Shown here piece by piece: positions 9,801 through 18,302 of a DNA stretch of 60,315 nt. Each line of letters starts with the position of its first letter. Within the stretch, counting starts at the first letter, position 1. The translations under genes and the position numbers were made by a program. The notes beneath the pieces were generated by a model. The model searched no databases. It saw nothing but the letters and a program-made list of their open reading frames with translations, and was not told the DNA's origin. Origin of the DNA: Paenibacillus senegalimassiliensis (lineage in GTDB: Bacteria; Bacillota; Bacilli; Paenibacillales; Paenibacillaceae); assembly GCF_001486585.1 (NCBI RefSeq), contig NZ_LN909044.1:379002-439316 (forward strand). Direction: 5' to 3'.

Positions 9801-9927
9801 CACCAGTATACTGTCCTATTACATTTCCTTGAGCTACTGTGCTGGAGGCCGCAGCCAACGATGCAGGCTGGACCAACATACAAAAGATCAATAACATAGC
9901 AAGTATGGTGAATACTTTCCTTTTCAT
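6820..9927 (-). CDS. SLH-domain surface protein with repeated SwmB-like modules
   Basis: 1035 residues. The ATG at 9927 begins a classic signal peptide (basic MKRK, hydrophobic core, cleavage around SLAAASS). An Ig-like N-terminal module is followed by about four repeats of roughly 100 residues, each with a pattern like LNYNERL / YFTVTVNG / VTLSY, typical of SwmB-type domains of surface proteins. The C-terminal ~190 residues are three S-layer homology domains (FSDVSKHWAKNDIAEL, NITRAEFAEFIVKG, YITREQMALMMVRA, ATRAQAAVMLKRVL) that would bind pyruvylated wall polysaccharide made by the csaB locus. Ligand or enzymatic function is not evident. It has its own terminator. Confidence 0.85.
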   Translation of the reverse strand: MKRKVFTILAMLLIFCMLVQPASLAAASSTVAQGNVIGQYTGEEANQVLFRSLESDSQIAKRQMAAVSVSATQDTYLNYKNLYPSAGSTNVSLNTDLEIAFDANYTITADVDKSGIRLRDSGNDSVDFSVHRSSNTLVISPDTGDSDWHAGDKYTVVIDRGAITLKRSTGTQVFYNNGISWTFTTAGTINDTTAPLLEGVEMYNNRTIRLNYNERLNSDDPRTSYFTVTVNGDSRSISNAYVSGSSVYVVLEVGVAIGQNVRISYSGSDSYRAIQDRSGNLAAAFSAKDVTNGVDSVMPKPRDGHISGSTLTLSFNESLKSVSTYAYQQFTVTADGSVKSIDRLSQSGSTVTLYLSSAVTNGQVVKVSYTPGSYPLKNSRDLDISAFSDFLVRNYNDTKPPELVGVEGSENKITMKYNEALRTSITPPKSYFSVLVNNSPVYVTKVEVESDQVTLTLASSFNKDQNVTLSYVSGVDGIADLNGNLAGYINLKAVGYGAVADGVQSAAVNGDILSIVYNKSLRTVSNLPTGQFSVLVNQVSRGVQAGEVSGDTVLLKLTSPVTAGQTVVLTYYTGTNPLYDGQGNMLKSFSNMPVQNLTGGGSGATQLDYLNTVAAGELGSGGYLLNMKAATTSSSQSRRGQAIKRYVLDNTKLRDALQFLDSSKATSQKLIFEVPATEKAAELVVPIGALIDYYSMGRTGTIALKYKDVMYELPLEKIPYNSISRHFDNTNLISAFVRIQLEPVSRMELSTPYAPTTNITPLVDPVEVQVSAYNGLMASNSLDLDMTGKLYFKTPMLQSGYGTVFLSAYDRATGAITYIPSSKSGSGSGAVLTGVLNGNFIVGPAEGYSYFSDVSKHWAKNDIAELSNRLIISARSSDNSKFQPNENITRAEFAEFIVKGLGLVGDEEGVRRFPDVSAGVMGAYIGAAAKAGIINGNSDGTFKPNSYITREQMALMMVRAMDYAGYDMSMNGASAATLTRFKDVAKIQSKDTVAKAVKEGIIQGVSVNTFQPQGNATRAQAAVMLKRVLDKLNYL

Positions 9928-10080
9928 TTTCCTTGTTCCCCTCTCTAGCAAAATAATCTATGTAGACAGTCTCTAAACCGACACACACCTATATCTATTA
10001 ACGGCAAATTGAGTCTATAAGTTTAGACAGCATTCAAACGTTCAGAACCGATATCAAACTGGGTAAGGAACAATTTTGCC

Positions 10081-10120
10081 AAAAAAACGGACCTTCTTCC
10101 GTTTAGGAAAAAGGCCCGTT
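10081..10120 (-). terminator. Rho-independent terminator of metK
   Basis: Fifteen-bp stem with few mismatches (10086-10100 with 10106-10120), loop GTTTA, followed on the minus strand by a T7 run, 26 nt after the metK stop. Confidence 0.9.
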
Positions 10121-10145
10121 TGTTCTTTAAACTAGCGTTGGTTGA

Positions 10146-11348
10146 TTAAAGACCCGCTTGCTGCTTCAAAGCATCTGCCTTGTCCACTCTTTCCCAAGGC
10201 AAGTCGAGGTCTGTACGTCCGAAGTGTCCATAAGCCGCCGTCTGGCGATAGATGGGGCGACGAAGATCCAGCATGCGAATAATGCCTGCAGGACGGAGAT
10301 CAAAGTTGTCACGAACAAGCTCAACTAGCTTGGCCTCAGGCACCTTCCCTGTCCCATAAGTATCCACATTAATGGACACGGGGTTAGCAACTCCGATGGC
10401 ATAAGCAAGCTGAATTTCCACTTTATCTGCCAAGCCCGCAGCTACCAGGTTCTTAGCTACATAACGAGCTGCATATGCCGCAGAACGGTCCACCTTAGTC
10501 GGATCCTTCCCGGAGAAGGCTCCCCCACCATGACGAGCATACCCACCATAAGTATCTACTATAATTTTCCGGCCAGTAAGTCCGGCATCCCCTTGAGGCC
10601 CCCCAATAACAAACCGACCTGTAGGGTTAATAAAGTATTTGGTTTCCTCATCGAGCAGTTCAGCAGGAACCACTGGAAGAATGACCTGTTCTTTAATATC
10701 CCGTTGGATTTGCTCCAACGTAATATCTTCCGCATGTTGGGTAGATACTACAATCGTATCCACACGTTTTGGCTTACCGTCCAAGTATTCAATCGTTACC
10801 TGTGTTTTTCCATCAGGGCGCAGGTAAGTCAGTGAACCATCCTTGCGAACCTCAGCAAGGCGACGAGCAATACGATGCGACAAAGCAATCGGCAAAGGCA
10901 TATACTCAGGGGTTTCATTGGTCGCAAAACCAAACATCAAGCCTTGGTCACCGGCACCAATATTGGCTGTTTCTTTATCCATTTGTTCCGGGTCGCGATT
11001 TTCCAGAGCTGCATTAACGCCTTGAGCTATATCTGCAGACTGCTCGTTCAACGAGGTAAGCACTGCACAGGTATCGGAATCAAAGCCGTATTTGGCGCGA
11101 GTATATCCAATTTCCTTAACCGTCTTCCGTACAATAGCCGGAATATCTACATATTCCGATTTGGTGCTGATCTCACCAATGACTAGCACAAGACCTGTAG
11201 CAACCGATACTTCGCACGCTACTCTGGCATAAGGATCATTTTCCAGAAAGGCATCAAGTACTGCATCTGAAATCTGATCACAAATTTTATCAGGATGTCC
11301 TTCGGTAACAGACTCAGAAGTAAATAAGTGTCTTCCTTGTATAGACAT
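10146..11348 (-). CDS. metK: S-adenosylmethionine synthetase MetK
   Basis: 400 residues, the usual length. It makes S-adenosylmethionine from methionine and ATP in the cytosol. Signature motifs are present: the N-terminal [19 protein letters not shown], the central [12 protein letters not shown], and [19 protein letters not shown] near residue 270. The ATG at 11348 follows GGGGAGGAGG. The leader is unusual: a sigma-A-like promoter overlapped by a palindrome, then a hairpin with a T-run before the gene. I see no S-box (SAM-I) riboswitch signature, although S-boxes are common on this gene in Firmicutes. Confidence 0.97.
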   Translation of the reverse strand: MSIQGRHLFTSESVTEGHPDKICDQISDAVLDAFLENDPYARVACEVSVATGLVLVIGEISTKSEYVDIPAIVRKTVKEIGYTRAKYGFDSDTCAVLTSLNEQSADIAQGVNAALENRDPEQMDKETANIGAGDQGLMFGFATNETPEYMPLPIALSHRIARRLAEVRKDGSLTYLRPDGKTQVTIEYLDGKPKRVDTIVVSTQHAEDITLEQIQRDIKEQVILPVVPAELLDEETKYFINPTGRFVIGGPQGDAGLTGRKIIVDTYGGYARHGGGAFSGKDPTKVDRSAAYAARYVAKNLVAAGLADKVEIQLAYAIGVANPVSINVDTYGTGKVPEAKLVELVRDNFDLRPAGIIRMLDLRRPIYRQTAAYGHFGRTDLDLPWERVDKADALKQQAGL

Positions 11349-11419
11349 AAATGGAACCTCCTCCCCAGCGTATGGAGATAATATTTTATGTAAGGATCGC
11401 AGTAATGCGGTTGATAATC

Positions 11420-11452
11420 AAAAAATGAACCTTTTCCACATTGGAAAAGGTT
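11420..11452 (-). terminator. Intrinsic-terminator hairpin inside the metK leader
   Basis: Perfect 10-bp stem (11428-11437 with 11443-11452), loop of five, then CA and T6 on the minus strand. It lies about 70 nt before the metK start and only about 16 nt after the predicted start point of the promoter at 11475-11503. It could end transcripts of the SASP gene at 11535-11807, act as an attenuator of metK, or both. Confidence 0.75.
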
Positions 11453-11474
11453 TGATCGACAATCCTCAAATGAA

Positions 11475-11503
11475 ATATTATCGCATTTGACAGGTCGTGT
11501 CAA
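11475..11503 (-). promoter_or_regulatory. Sigma-A-type promoter of metK with an overlapping palindromic operator-like site
   Basis: The -35 box TTGACA (11503-11498) and -10 box TAATAT (11480-11475) are 17 nt apart, close to consensus. The -35 box is one arm of the inverted repeat TTTGACA-N5-TGTCAAA (11486-11504), so a dimeric repressor bound here would cover the -35 region. Which regulator is unknown. Confidence 0.65.
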
Positions 11504-11534
11504 AATAAATTCATGTTTTTTTGTCGGAATTATG

Positions 11535-11807
11535 TTATAAAGAAAAATCCCGCTCCGCATGGGCAACCAATCGTTTGGTGATTTCTCCACCAATTGATCC
11601 GTTTTCACAAGACGTTAAATGTCCCCAGCCACCGCGGTGTATATGTCCGCCACTACTCGTAGCGCCTAATTCGCCAGCGAATTCTGTATCTGCTACGCCT
11701 TCCGCTCCATAACCTACGGGTAACCCGAATTCGGCGGCAATTTCATATTTCCATTGCTGTAGCACATGACGGCTTTCCGGTACAATTTTACGATTATTTC
11801 TTGCCAT
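11535..11807 (-). CDS. Alpha/beta-type small acid-soluble spore protein with an internal insertion
   Basis: 90 residues starting at the ATG after AGGAGGTG. SASPs of this family coat and protect spore DNA and are cut by the GPR protease at germination. Both family blocks are present: WKYEIAAEFGLPVG with the GPR site EIAAE, and GSIGGEITKRLVAHAE. Normally these blocks are separated by a short linker; here a Gly/His-rich stretch of about 35 residues is inserted, which contains TEFAGE, resembling the TEFASE GPR site of gamma-type SASP. A sigma-G-like promoter precedes the gene. Confidence 0.85.
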   Translation of the reverse strand: MARNNRKIVPESRHVLQQWKYEIAAEFGLPVGYGAEGVADTEFAGELGATSSGGHIHRGGWGHLTSCENGSIGGEITKRLVAHAERDFSL

Positions 11808-11846
11808 GATTGTAGACACCTCCTAAGAAAATAATATCTTCAGGAG

Positions 11847-11875
11847 TATTATGTGTTAACGGCTCTAATTTACAC
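11847..11875 (-). promoter_or_regulatory. Candidate sigma-G promoter of the SASP gene
   Basis: On the minus strand GTGTA (11875-11871), 17-nt spacer, CATAATA (11853-11847). The -10 fits CATNNTA exactly and the -35 matches GYATA in four of five positions. Forespore expression is expected for SASP genes, which supports the call. Confidence 0.45.
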
Positions 11876-11921
11876 GGATCAATGGTTGTTACTTATGCAA
11901 GATCATGGAATTTATATGCTA

Positions 11922-12449
11922 TTACTGAACTTTATATCCGCCACGTACCATCACAATTAAGTTATGGGTGTCTCCGTCCACAACTTGAATACCCCGTCCT
12001 TCACGAGGGAAAGATAACAAATGATTATTCACTACTGTTCCACCATTGGCAATATCCTTACCATCCGTAAGATCAGCAACACCATTTGAATCTGCGCTAT
12101 AGATTACAGCTTTGCCGGAACGAACGATGAATTCAGCTCCTGCGGAAGCAATAAGAATCTTCCCAGGCTTCACCTCAACAATGCTAATCGCTTCTTCACT
12201 AGAGCTGCCGCCTGAGTTGCCTGAACTACCAGGGCTTGTCACCGGAGTCTCCTTGGATGGTTCAGATGAGCCCCCGCCCCCCAAAGCCTGACGAATAGCC
12301 TGGTCCACATAGCTCTTCGTCACAACAGGGTCGTTAGCGGTTCCTGGCGTGGCCTCTGCTCCCTCTGCTTGCATATTCAATAAAGATCCCGCCCATACAC
12401 TACCGCCAATCAGAACTACCGCAGCCGTAACTTTCCAAACTGACTTCAT
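11922..12449 (-). CDS. Small exported protein of unknown function
   Basis: 175 residues with a signal peptide (MKSVWKVTAAVVLIGGSVWAG). A short segment with SYVDQAIRQAL, likely helical, is followed by a Gly/Ser/Pro-rich linker (about 55-85) and a compact C-terminal domain ending in NLIVMVRGGYKV. ATG follows AGGAGGAGC. The linker plus small beta-rich tail suggests a surface or spore-associated protein, but I recognise no family. It lies between the SASP gene and a large exported protein, and is separated from the latter by a hairpin. Confidence 0.7.
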   Translation of the reverse strand: MKSVWKVTAAVVLIGGSVWAGSLLNMQAEGAEATPGTANDPVVTKSYVDQAIRQALGGGGSSEPSKETPVTSPGSSGNSGGSSSEEAISIVEVKPGKILIASAGAEFIVRSGKAVIYSADSNGVADLTDGKDIANGGTVVNNHLLSFPREGRGIQVVDGDTHNLIVMVRGGYKVQ

Positions 12450-12507
12450 TATGCTCCTCCTCTATGAATCTGCTACTGTCTATGATAGAGGTTTTAATAG
12501 AGTGAAA

Positions 12508-12538
12508 CAAGCCCAAATCCGGGATGGATTTGGGCTTG
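12508..12538 (-). terminator. Hairpin after the 841-residue exported protein gene
   Basis: Perfect 13-bp inverted repeat (12508-12520 with 12526-12538), loop of five, 14 nt beyond the stop. The T tract is short (TTTCACT), so termination may be moderate. Confidence 0.75.
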
Positions 12539-12551
12539 TGAGTAAAGTATT

Positions 12552-15077
12552 TTAATTATATAGATCATCATTAATGAAGTATGATGCCTGTGTTGCAATG
12601 ATTGTTTTTTCTCCTTGATAAACATCATAAATATTGAATTGGAATGAGCCTGATTTCAAGGTTGCAAAAATAGGATCGGTAATCTGGTACGACAATTCTT
12701 TTCTATTACCAATGACAAAATCCTTTTCCAATTCAATTTCTTTTTGGAAACGAGCACCACTAGAATCTATAACTTCAAGCATGAACTTATGCTCAAATTC
12801 TCCCATCTCAAAGCTTAAGTCACGACTAAGATCATACTCTAAGTTTATTTCAAGTCCAGAAGAATTGGTACGCCCCTCAATAGTCGTTACATCCAGTGTA
12901 TACGGGAAGAGTTGTACATTTTTGAGACCTCTTTGAACACTTCGACTGTCCAGATTAAGCTCCATGGTCGCTGCATTTACATAGCCCGTGCTCACATCTT
13001 CTCCTTGAGCAAATTGATTGTCCTTAATACTTTCGCCAACAATTAACTGCCAGTTGGATACAACTGTCCCTTTAGGAACCTTGGCAGAGAAGGAGACTAT
13101 GCTTGCCGCATCGGGTCCAACCGAATGAGTTACTTGATTGGCTTCGGCTTTGTAGTATTGTCCTTTATCCGTTAAGAAGTAACCTGTAAGTTGGCTTGGA
13201 GTTACTTGTTTGGTCTCCCGGTTCTTCATAATTAATTCAGAGTAGATGATATCGTTACTGCTGCCCTTATACATATATGTCTTACGTGCTTGTAAATCAG
13301 ATTTCTTACCTGCTGTATCCAAATTGAAGTATGAACCATCTGCAATTTCCTTCAAATCACTTGTTTTCCCATAGTTAGAGAACATCGTCCAATTGCTTGT
13401 CTTATCAGCACCTACTTTTTGAAGTAGTTGAACCTGCAACTGGGAGAATGTGAGACTACTTGGAACATTCGCGACCACATAAACACTCGTCTTTTCACCA
13501 GCACCCAGTATTTGAGTCGTATTACTACTAATCAATTGCACATCGTTGCTTAGCGTAGTTAAATCAAGCTTATAGGCCCCAGCCAACTCCGGTAATTTTG
13601 CTGCTTTGGTACCTTTATTAGCAATGGTAACCTTAGTTGCCAACAGGTTCCCATCATTCCAAGGAAGCTTCTGAACAGCATCCAGTGTAACACCAAATGT
13701 TCCATCATTATTCTTAACAATTCTCTCTTGCCCCACCGAGCTCTGCATTTCGGTATAATTAGGTAAGCTATACGCTGCTAGAGGATAAGTACTAGCTGTT
13801 TCAGGCGTAGCTCCCTCTCCAGAGCCTGAGGTTCCCGCTGGTGTTTTAAGTATCAGTTCAAGTTCATCTGAGTTAACAATGACAGGAATCGTACCATCAA
13901 CAGTAATCAATTGTTCCTCACCAGGCCCCAACGTAATTCCTTCCAGTCCACTAGCTGATAAAGTGTAAGATTTGGCACCTGCCTGAATTTCAAAAGCATA
14001 ATTAGGCAAAGTTACTGTCTGATCGCCTTTATTACTCAAAGCAAACTGTACAGACAGGCTACTTTCCCCAAAGCTTTGATTTCGTGACACGCTATCTATT
14101 CTTGTTGCAATTCGATTATTGCTCACATTCAGAATGCGTTCCTTATCCACCGCAGTAACAGACTGTTGCCCTTTTTTCGTCCCCAAGTCCATAGTAGCCA
14201 AAGGTAGATCGGCCTTAGTGGTTTCATCATTCTGAGCTACTAGAAGTTGTAAATTAGCCGTATTCACTGTTTTTGGCAATTTGGCAATTAAGTTAAGTGT
14301 TTTGATTTCCTGAGGATAGATTTGATAATTTGTACTAGACGCATCTGCAGTTAAAGCAAATGGGGTACCACTAGGGGTTTGTAATATATATTTCAAATTG
14401 GGGTTCTCGATCGTTCTGGAGCCCGAATTATGTAATTGCAAGGCAACCCCTACATAATTATAGCTTCCTAGCCCAATTACATTTACTGAAGTTACTTTAG
14501 CATTGGCTGAATTCTCACCAAAAACAAGCTTTCCTGTTGTGTTCACAGGAGTAGCAACCACATAAGAAGCTGGCACGCTTATACTTCCGAGTAATTGTTC
14601 ATACCCGGCAACACTAAAATTCCATTTAATCACTTGGAAGTTCAAATCACTATACTTTAGGCCCTTAGCAATCTTGGCCGTATAAGTGACATTAACAGAA
14701 GCTCCTGGAACAACTGTCTTTTTGTCTTTGTCAGCACTGATGGCGGACACACTATAGACCGTTCCGGATTTCGTCTTAACTTTAGACCAATAATCAAGTA
14801 AGGATAGAGCAGAACTCCCCCCATTTTGATAAGTCAAAGTATACGTCAATATATTTTCGCCATCTTGAGACAAAATATTAACGTTGGTTAGCTTAACCGT
14901 ACTCCTGGCACCAATACTCACGGCCTTCAATTGACTAAGTGTCTTCACTGCAGGTTGCTTCTGAGAAGTCGTTGTTTTCTTAGCAGCGGCAGCAGCAACA
15001 TCTACAGGGCCCGCAACAGCTTGGCCAAGCAGAGCGGTAACCGCCATCGAAGCTACAAATATCCTGGTTCTATTCAA
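12552..15077 (-). CDS. Large exported protein with repeated beta-sandwich modules, unknown function
   Basis: 841 residues from a TTG start, 7 nt after AGGAGG. A signal peptide ends near VAGPVDVAAAAA. The body shows several loosely repeated modules of about 130-150 residues with phrases such as YTLTYQNGGSSALSL, GVALQLHNSGSRTI, VQFALSNKGDQTVTLP and TKVTIANKGTKAAKLP, the pattern of Ig/CARDB-like domains in surface proteins. No SLH, LPXTG or membrane anchor is seen, so the protein may be released or held by partner proteins. It lies directly downstream of the S-layer gene, suggesting a surface-layer accessory role, which is inference. Confidence 0.75.
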   Translation of the reverse strand: MNRTRIFVASMAVTALLGQAVAGPVDVAAAAAKKTTTSQKQPAVKTLSQLKAVSIGARSTVKLTNVNILSQDGENILTYTLTYQNGGSSALSLLDYWSKVKTKSGTVYSVSAISADKDKKTVVPGASVNVTYTAKIAKGLKYSDLNFQVIKWNFSVAGYEQLLGSISVPASYVVATPVNTTGKLVFGENSANAKVTSVNVIGLGSYNYVGVALQLHNSGSRTIENPNLKYILQTPSGTPFALTADASSTNYQIYPQEIKTLNLIAKLPKTVNTANLQLLVAQNDETTKADLPLATMDLGTKKGQQSVTAVDKERILNVSNNRIATRIDSVSRNQSFGESSLSVQFALSNKGDQTVTLPNYAFEIQAGAKSYTLSASGLEGITLGPGEEQLITVDGTIPVIVNSDELELILKTPAGTSGSGEGATPETASTYPLAAYSLPNYTEMQSSVGQERIVKNNDGTFGVTLDAVQKLPWNDGNLLATKVTIANKGTKAAKLPELAGAYKLDLTTLSNDVQLISSNTTQILGAGEKTSVYVVANVPSSLTFSQLQVQLLQKVGADKTSNWTMFSNYGKTSDLKEIADGSYFNLDTAGKKSDLQARKTYMYKGSSNDIIYSELIMKNRETKQVTPSQLTGYFLTDKGQYYKAEANQVTHSVGPDAASIVSFSAKVPKGTVVSNWQLIVGESIKDNQFAQGEDVSTGYVNAATMELNLDSRSVQRGLKNVQLFPYTLDVTTIEGRTNSSGLEINLEYDLSRDLSFEMGEFEHKFMLEVIDSSGARFQKEIELEKDFVIGNRKELSYQITDPIFATLKSGSFQFNIYDVYQGEKTIIATQASYFINDDLYN

Positions 15078-15200
15078 TTTCAGTCCTCCTACTTTTTAGT
15101 CCTATATACTATATACGCGCCAAACTAAAAAAAGTTTAACAGAGAAGGCTGAAATATTGCTGAAAATTCTTAAAAACACTTAGCCTACCAATAAATATAA

Positions 15201-15251
15201 TTTCAAATCAAAAAGACGAACCCCGTGAGGGTCCGCCTTTTTGATTTGAAA
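15201..15251. terminator. Long symmetrical terminator downstream of the S-layer gene
   Basis: Arms of 23 bp with two mismatches (15201-15223 with 15229-15251) and a 5-nt loop. The stem includes A5/T5 runs on both strands, so it can act in either direction. It begins only a few bases after the S-layer gene stop, fitting a strongly expressed transcript. Confidence 0.9.
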
Positions 15252-15257
15252 ATTCAA

Positions 15258-18179
15258 TTAGAATGGAGAAACAGTATATCTTTTTACAGTTGAGAAGGAC
15301 TTCAGATCGTTACCAGCATCGTCAGTGATTGCACCTTTTCCGCCAGCAAAGCTGATGGAAACAGTTTTAACACCACTAAGTTCGGCTTGGTCAATAGCAA
15401 TTACCAGTACACGATCATTACCATTTGCATCTGCTTCTACAGAAATCGTATAGTTAGCAGCTTCTAAGTCATCTGCACCGTCAAGACTAATATCAAACAG
15501 GTCTTTCACATACAGTTGAGTGTATTTAGTGCCAGTTTGAGATTTATCTTCGATATTCTCGCTAACAGTATACTTGAATTCGTAGGTTGCATTAGTAACA
15601 TTTGCTACAGGAGTAGCAAAGTTAGTTGATGTTACTTCTGGAGCGATGTCGTCATTAAGTGAATATCCAGTTTGCGGAAGAATTGAATTTCCATAAACGT
15701 CTCTAGTTTTTGAGTCTGCAGCAATGTCCAGTGCGAACACACTATCTGCTTTGGACAGAACGTTATTACCAGAGAACGTCAATGTTACAGTCTTTTTGTC
15801 ACTGGACAACGAAGCATTGCTTGGTTGTACACCATTAACTGTGAAGTCGTTTTTATTGACACTAGCAAGCTTGCTGTCAAATTCAACAGTAACCTTCGTT
15901 GTACTCACTACAGAAGAATCTTTAATATCTGCTGCAACGTTAGTCACTGCTACATCAAGCAAGTAAGAAGATCCCTTAGTGAAGTACTCACCATCAGCAT
16001 TCTTAATATAGCTTGCGTAGACTGTTGCAACTGAAGAAACCGGAGTTTTGAAATCTTTCAGTGCCAAGCGTACTGTATCTGAGTTATACAAACGCACAGT
16101 ACCATCGTAGTAATTACCACCATCAATGTAATATTTAGCTTTATCAAGAGCTGTACCATTACCCGATGTAGCTACTGAGCTAGAGAAGTTCAAGTACAGA
16201 TAGTCACCAGTCACCCATGCCTTATCAAGGCTGTTGTCAGCCAATGTTGACAAGTCAAAGCTGATTGTTTGTGGCAACATGGTGTTGGAGATAACAGCAG
16301 TATCAACAATACCCGATACAGTCAAGGTATATTTAGCTGCATCCAAGTCGCTACCCAGGTTAACTTTTACTTCCTTCTCAGAATCAAGATCAAATTCAAT
16401 TGCCAATTGAGGATTGCCATCAGCATCAGTGTAGGCTGTATCAGCAACATCACCATCAGCATCCTTCAGGACATAGTTGCTAGCGTCAACAGCATCTGTT
16501 TGATCGATCGTTTTGTTAAACTTCAACCAAACGATGTAGTCATCACCATCTTTTTCAACATCGCTATTTACGATAACAGGACGAACAACATCAATAGTAG
16601 GTGTAACTGTCGCAGTACGATCTGCAGAGTTACCACTGTAGTCTGTAACACCTTTAATGTAGATTGTATTAGCAGTATAGCTCATTGCGCTATCCAGCTT
16701 AACAGTAACTACATTGTCATTAATTTTAATTGAAGCAGCATCGTTAGATGTAACATTTGCGTAAACTTCATCAATGTTCTTGATAGTTTCGTCAAATGTA
16801 ATAACCAGTTCCTTAAGGTCGTTAGACTTGATCGATTCTACTTCAGGAGCAGCTGTATCTTCAACCACATCAAATGATTGCTCTACTGGAGCAATTACAA
16901 GACCGGAGAAATCCTTCACTTTGCTCACAGCAATAGTGTGTTCACCAACAGAAAGGTTAGCATTCACGATTACTGTATTTGGATAAGAATATTCAATCGA
17001 TCCAGCAATTGTTCCTCCATCGATGGAGTAGTTGGAAGGATCCTGAGCATCATCCGGGTTAATCGGCTCGCTGAATTTGATTTTGAAAGCACTTGTCCCC
17101 AAGCTTACTACCTCAGAAACTGTTGGTGCAGTCACATCAACTGGAGTGAATTTAACTTCGGAATCAAACGTTACAGTAGCATCAGAGTTTTGAACATCTT
17201 TAACGGACAAAGTATATTCTTCTTTGTTCTCCAATGCATCGCTGTCCTCAGTCAGCAAGAGCGTTACTTGCGTTCCATCTTCAGACAATGTAGCGCTATC
17301 GATAGTTACATCATCAATAGAATAGTTATCTTCATTTTCTGCAGTAACTGCATCTACAGTACCGTCAAAAGTTACTACAACTTCTTTCAGGCTACCTGCT
17401 GCAACAGTGGATACCTTTTGTGCTGCTGTAGTAACATAAGTTACTTTTGCAGTGTACTCAGTTCCGTTGTGAGTGAATTTAACTTCAGTTTCTTTGTTTG
17501 GTACCAAAGCAGTTTCCAATTCAACTTTTACAACTTCGTCGTTGGAAAGTTTGAATTCAACAACTTTACCACCTTCGGAAACTGTGTAGGAAGCTACGGA
17601 AGGTACTTGAGCGTTTTCGTAGATTGCATAAGCTGCAACTACAGCTTGGGAACGAGTAGCTGCTGCTTGGTAGTTGATACCTTCAGCAATGAAGCCAGCT
17701 TCAACTGCTGCTGCTACATAACCTTTAGCCCATGGAGATGCAGTGTTTTCAGCATCAGCAGGAACTTCAAGTTCCAAAGCAGTTACCAGAACTTTAGCCA
17801 GTTCTTGAACTGTTACGTTACCCGATGGATCGAACAAACCTTTTACAGTGTCTTTACCTTGAAGGATACCAGCTGCAGTAGCTGCTTCAATGTAAGGAGC
17901 TGCCCAGTGGGAAGCACTGTAGTTTTGGTCTTTGTAAGTAGCCACGCCTGTTACTGGTTCCAAAGCGATTGCGTTAACAACGATTTTAGCCAGTTCAGCA
18001 CGAGTCAAAGTTCTTTCCAGGTGGGACAAACCATCTGGGTAGCCAGTAACGATACCAGCTTCTTTCAAAGCGTTAAATTGTTGTTCAGGCGACAAATTAG
18101 CTTCGGCGCCGAAAGCTACAGAAGCAAACATAGAGAATGCCATTGCTGTAGACAGAGCTACGGATAAAATTTTCTTCAT
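15258..18179 (-). CDS. Major S-layer-type protein with N-terminal SLH domains
   Basis: 973 residues from the ATG after AAGGAGGAG. The signal peptide ends at AFGA. Three S-layer homology domains occupy about residues 28-200 (LTRAELAKIVVNA, VTVQELAKVLVTA, ATRSQAVVAAYA, with W-A-x-P and GYPDG features) and should bind pyruvylated wall polysaccharide. The remainder is a chain of Ig-like/SwmB-like beta domains, poor in Cys, acidic, with a restricted set of preferred codons compared with neighbouring genes. That codon use, the approximately 200-nt leader and the strong terminator suggest very high expression, as for a principal S-layer protein. A second in-frame start at 18251 with its own GGGGG site would lengthen the leader by 24 residues. 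Confidence 0.88.
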   Translation of the reverse strand: MKKILSVALSTAMAFSMFASVAFGAEANLSPEQQFNALKEAGIVTGYPDGLSHLERTLTRAELAKIVVNAIALEPVTGVATYKDQNYSASHWAAPYIEAATAAGILQGKDTVKGLFDPSGNVTVQELAKVLVTALELEVPADAENTASPWAKGYVAAAVEAGFIAEGINYQAAATRSQAVVAAYAIYENAQVPSVASYTVSEGGKVVEFKLSNDEVVKVELETALVPNKETEVKFTHNGTEYTAKVTYVTTAAQKVSTVAAGSLKEVVVTFDGTVDAVTAENEDNYSIDDVTIDSATLSEDGTQVTLLLTEDSDALENKEEYTLSVKDVQNSDATVTFDSEVKFTPVDVTAPTVSEVVSLGTSAFKIKFSEPINPDDAQDPSNYSIDGGTIAGSIEYSYPNTVIVNANLSVGEHTIAVSKVKDFSGLVIAPVEQSFDVVEDTAAPEVESIKSNDLKELVITFDETIKNIDEVYANVTSNDAASIKINDNVVTVKLDSAMSYTANTIYIKGVTDYSGNSADRTATVTPTIDVVRPVIVNSDVEKDGDDYIVWLKFNKTIDQTDAVDASNYVLKDADGDVADTAYTDADGNPQLAIEFDLDSEKEVKVNLGSDLDAAKYTLTVSGIVDTAVISNTMLPQTISFDLSTLADNSLDKAWVTGDYLYLNFSSSVATSGNGTALDKAKYYIDGGNYYDGTVRLYNSDTVRLALKDFKTPVSSVATVYASYIKNADGEYFTKGSSYLLDVAVTNVAADIKDSSVVSTTKVTVEFDSKLASVNKNDFTVNGVQPSNASLSSDKKTVTLTFSGNNVLSKADSVFALDIAADSKTRDVYGNSILPQTGYSLNDDIAPEVTSTNFATPVANVTNATYEFKYTVSENIEDKSQTGTKYTQLYVKDLFDISLDGADDLEAANYTISVEADANGNDRVLVIAIDQAELSGVKTVSISFAGGKGAITDDAGNDLKSFSTVKRYTVSPF

Positions 18180-18302
18180 AACCTTTTTTTCTCCTCCTTG
18201 ATTAACTAACAAATGAGAATTTTCTTTAAATGAATAGCTCGTGTTACTCATTAGCCATTGCACCCCCTTTCCAGAGCCTGAGCAGGTTTCCTATAAATTA
18301 GG

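Noticed and set aside
11349..11530. SAM-I riboswitch before metK
   Set aside because: The conserved S-box core sequence and four-way junction stems were not found by eye, and too few bases lie between promoter and terminator. A covariance search would be decisive.
16878..18167. 429-codon plus-strand open frame opposite the S-layer gene
   Set aside because: It is antisense to a well-supported SLH protein, is full of Ser, Cys and Phe as expected from reading biased codons backwards, and has no ribosome site.
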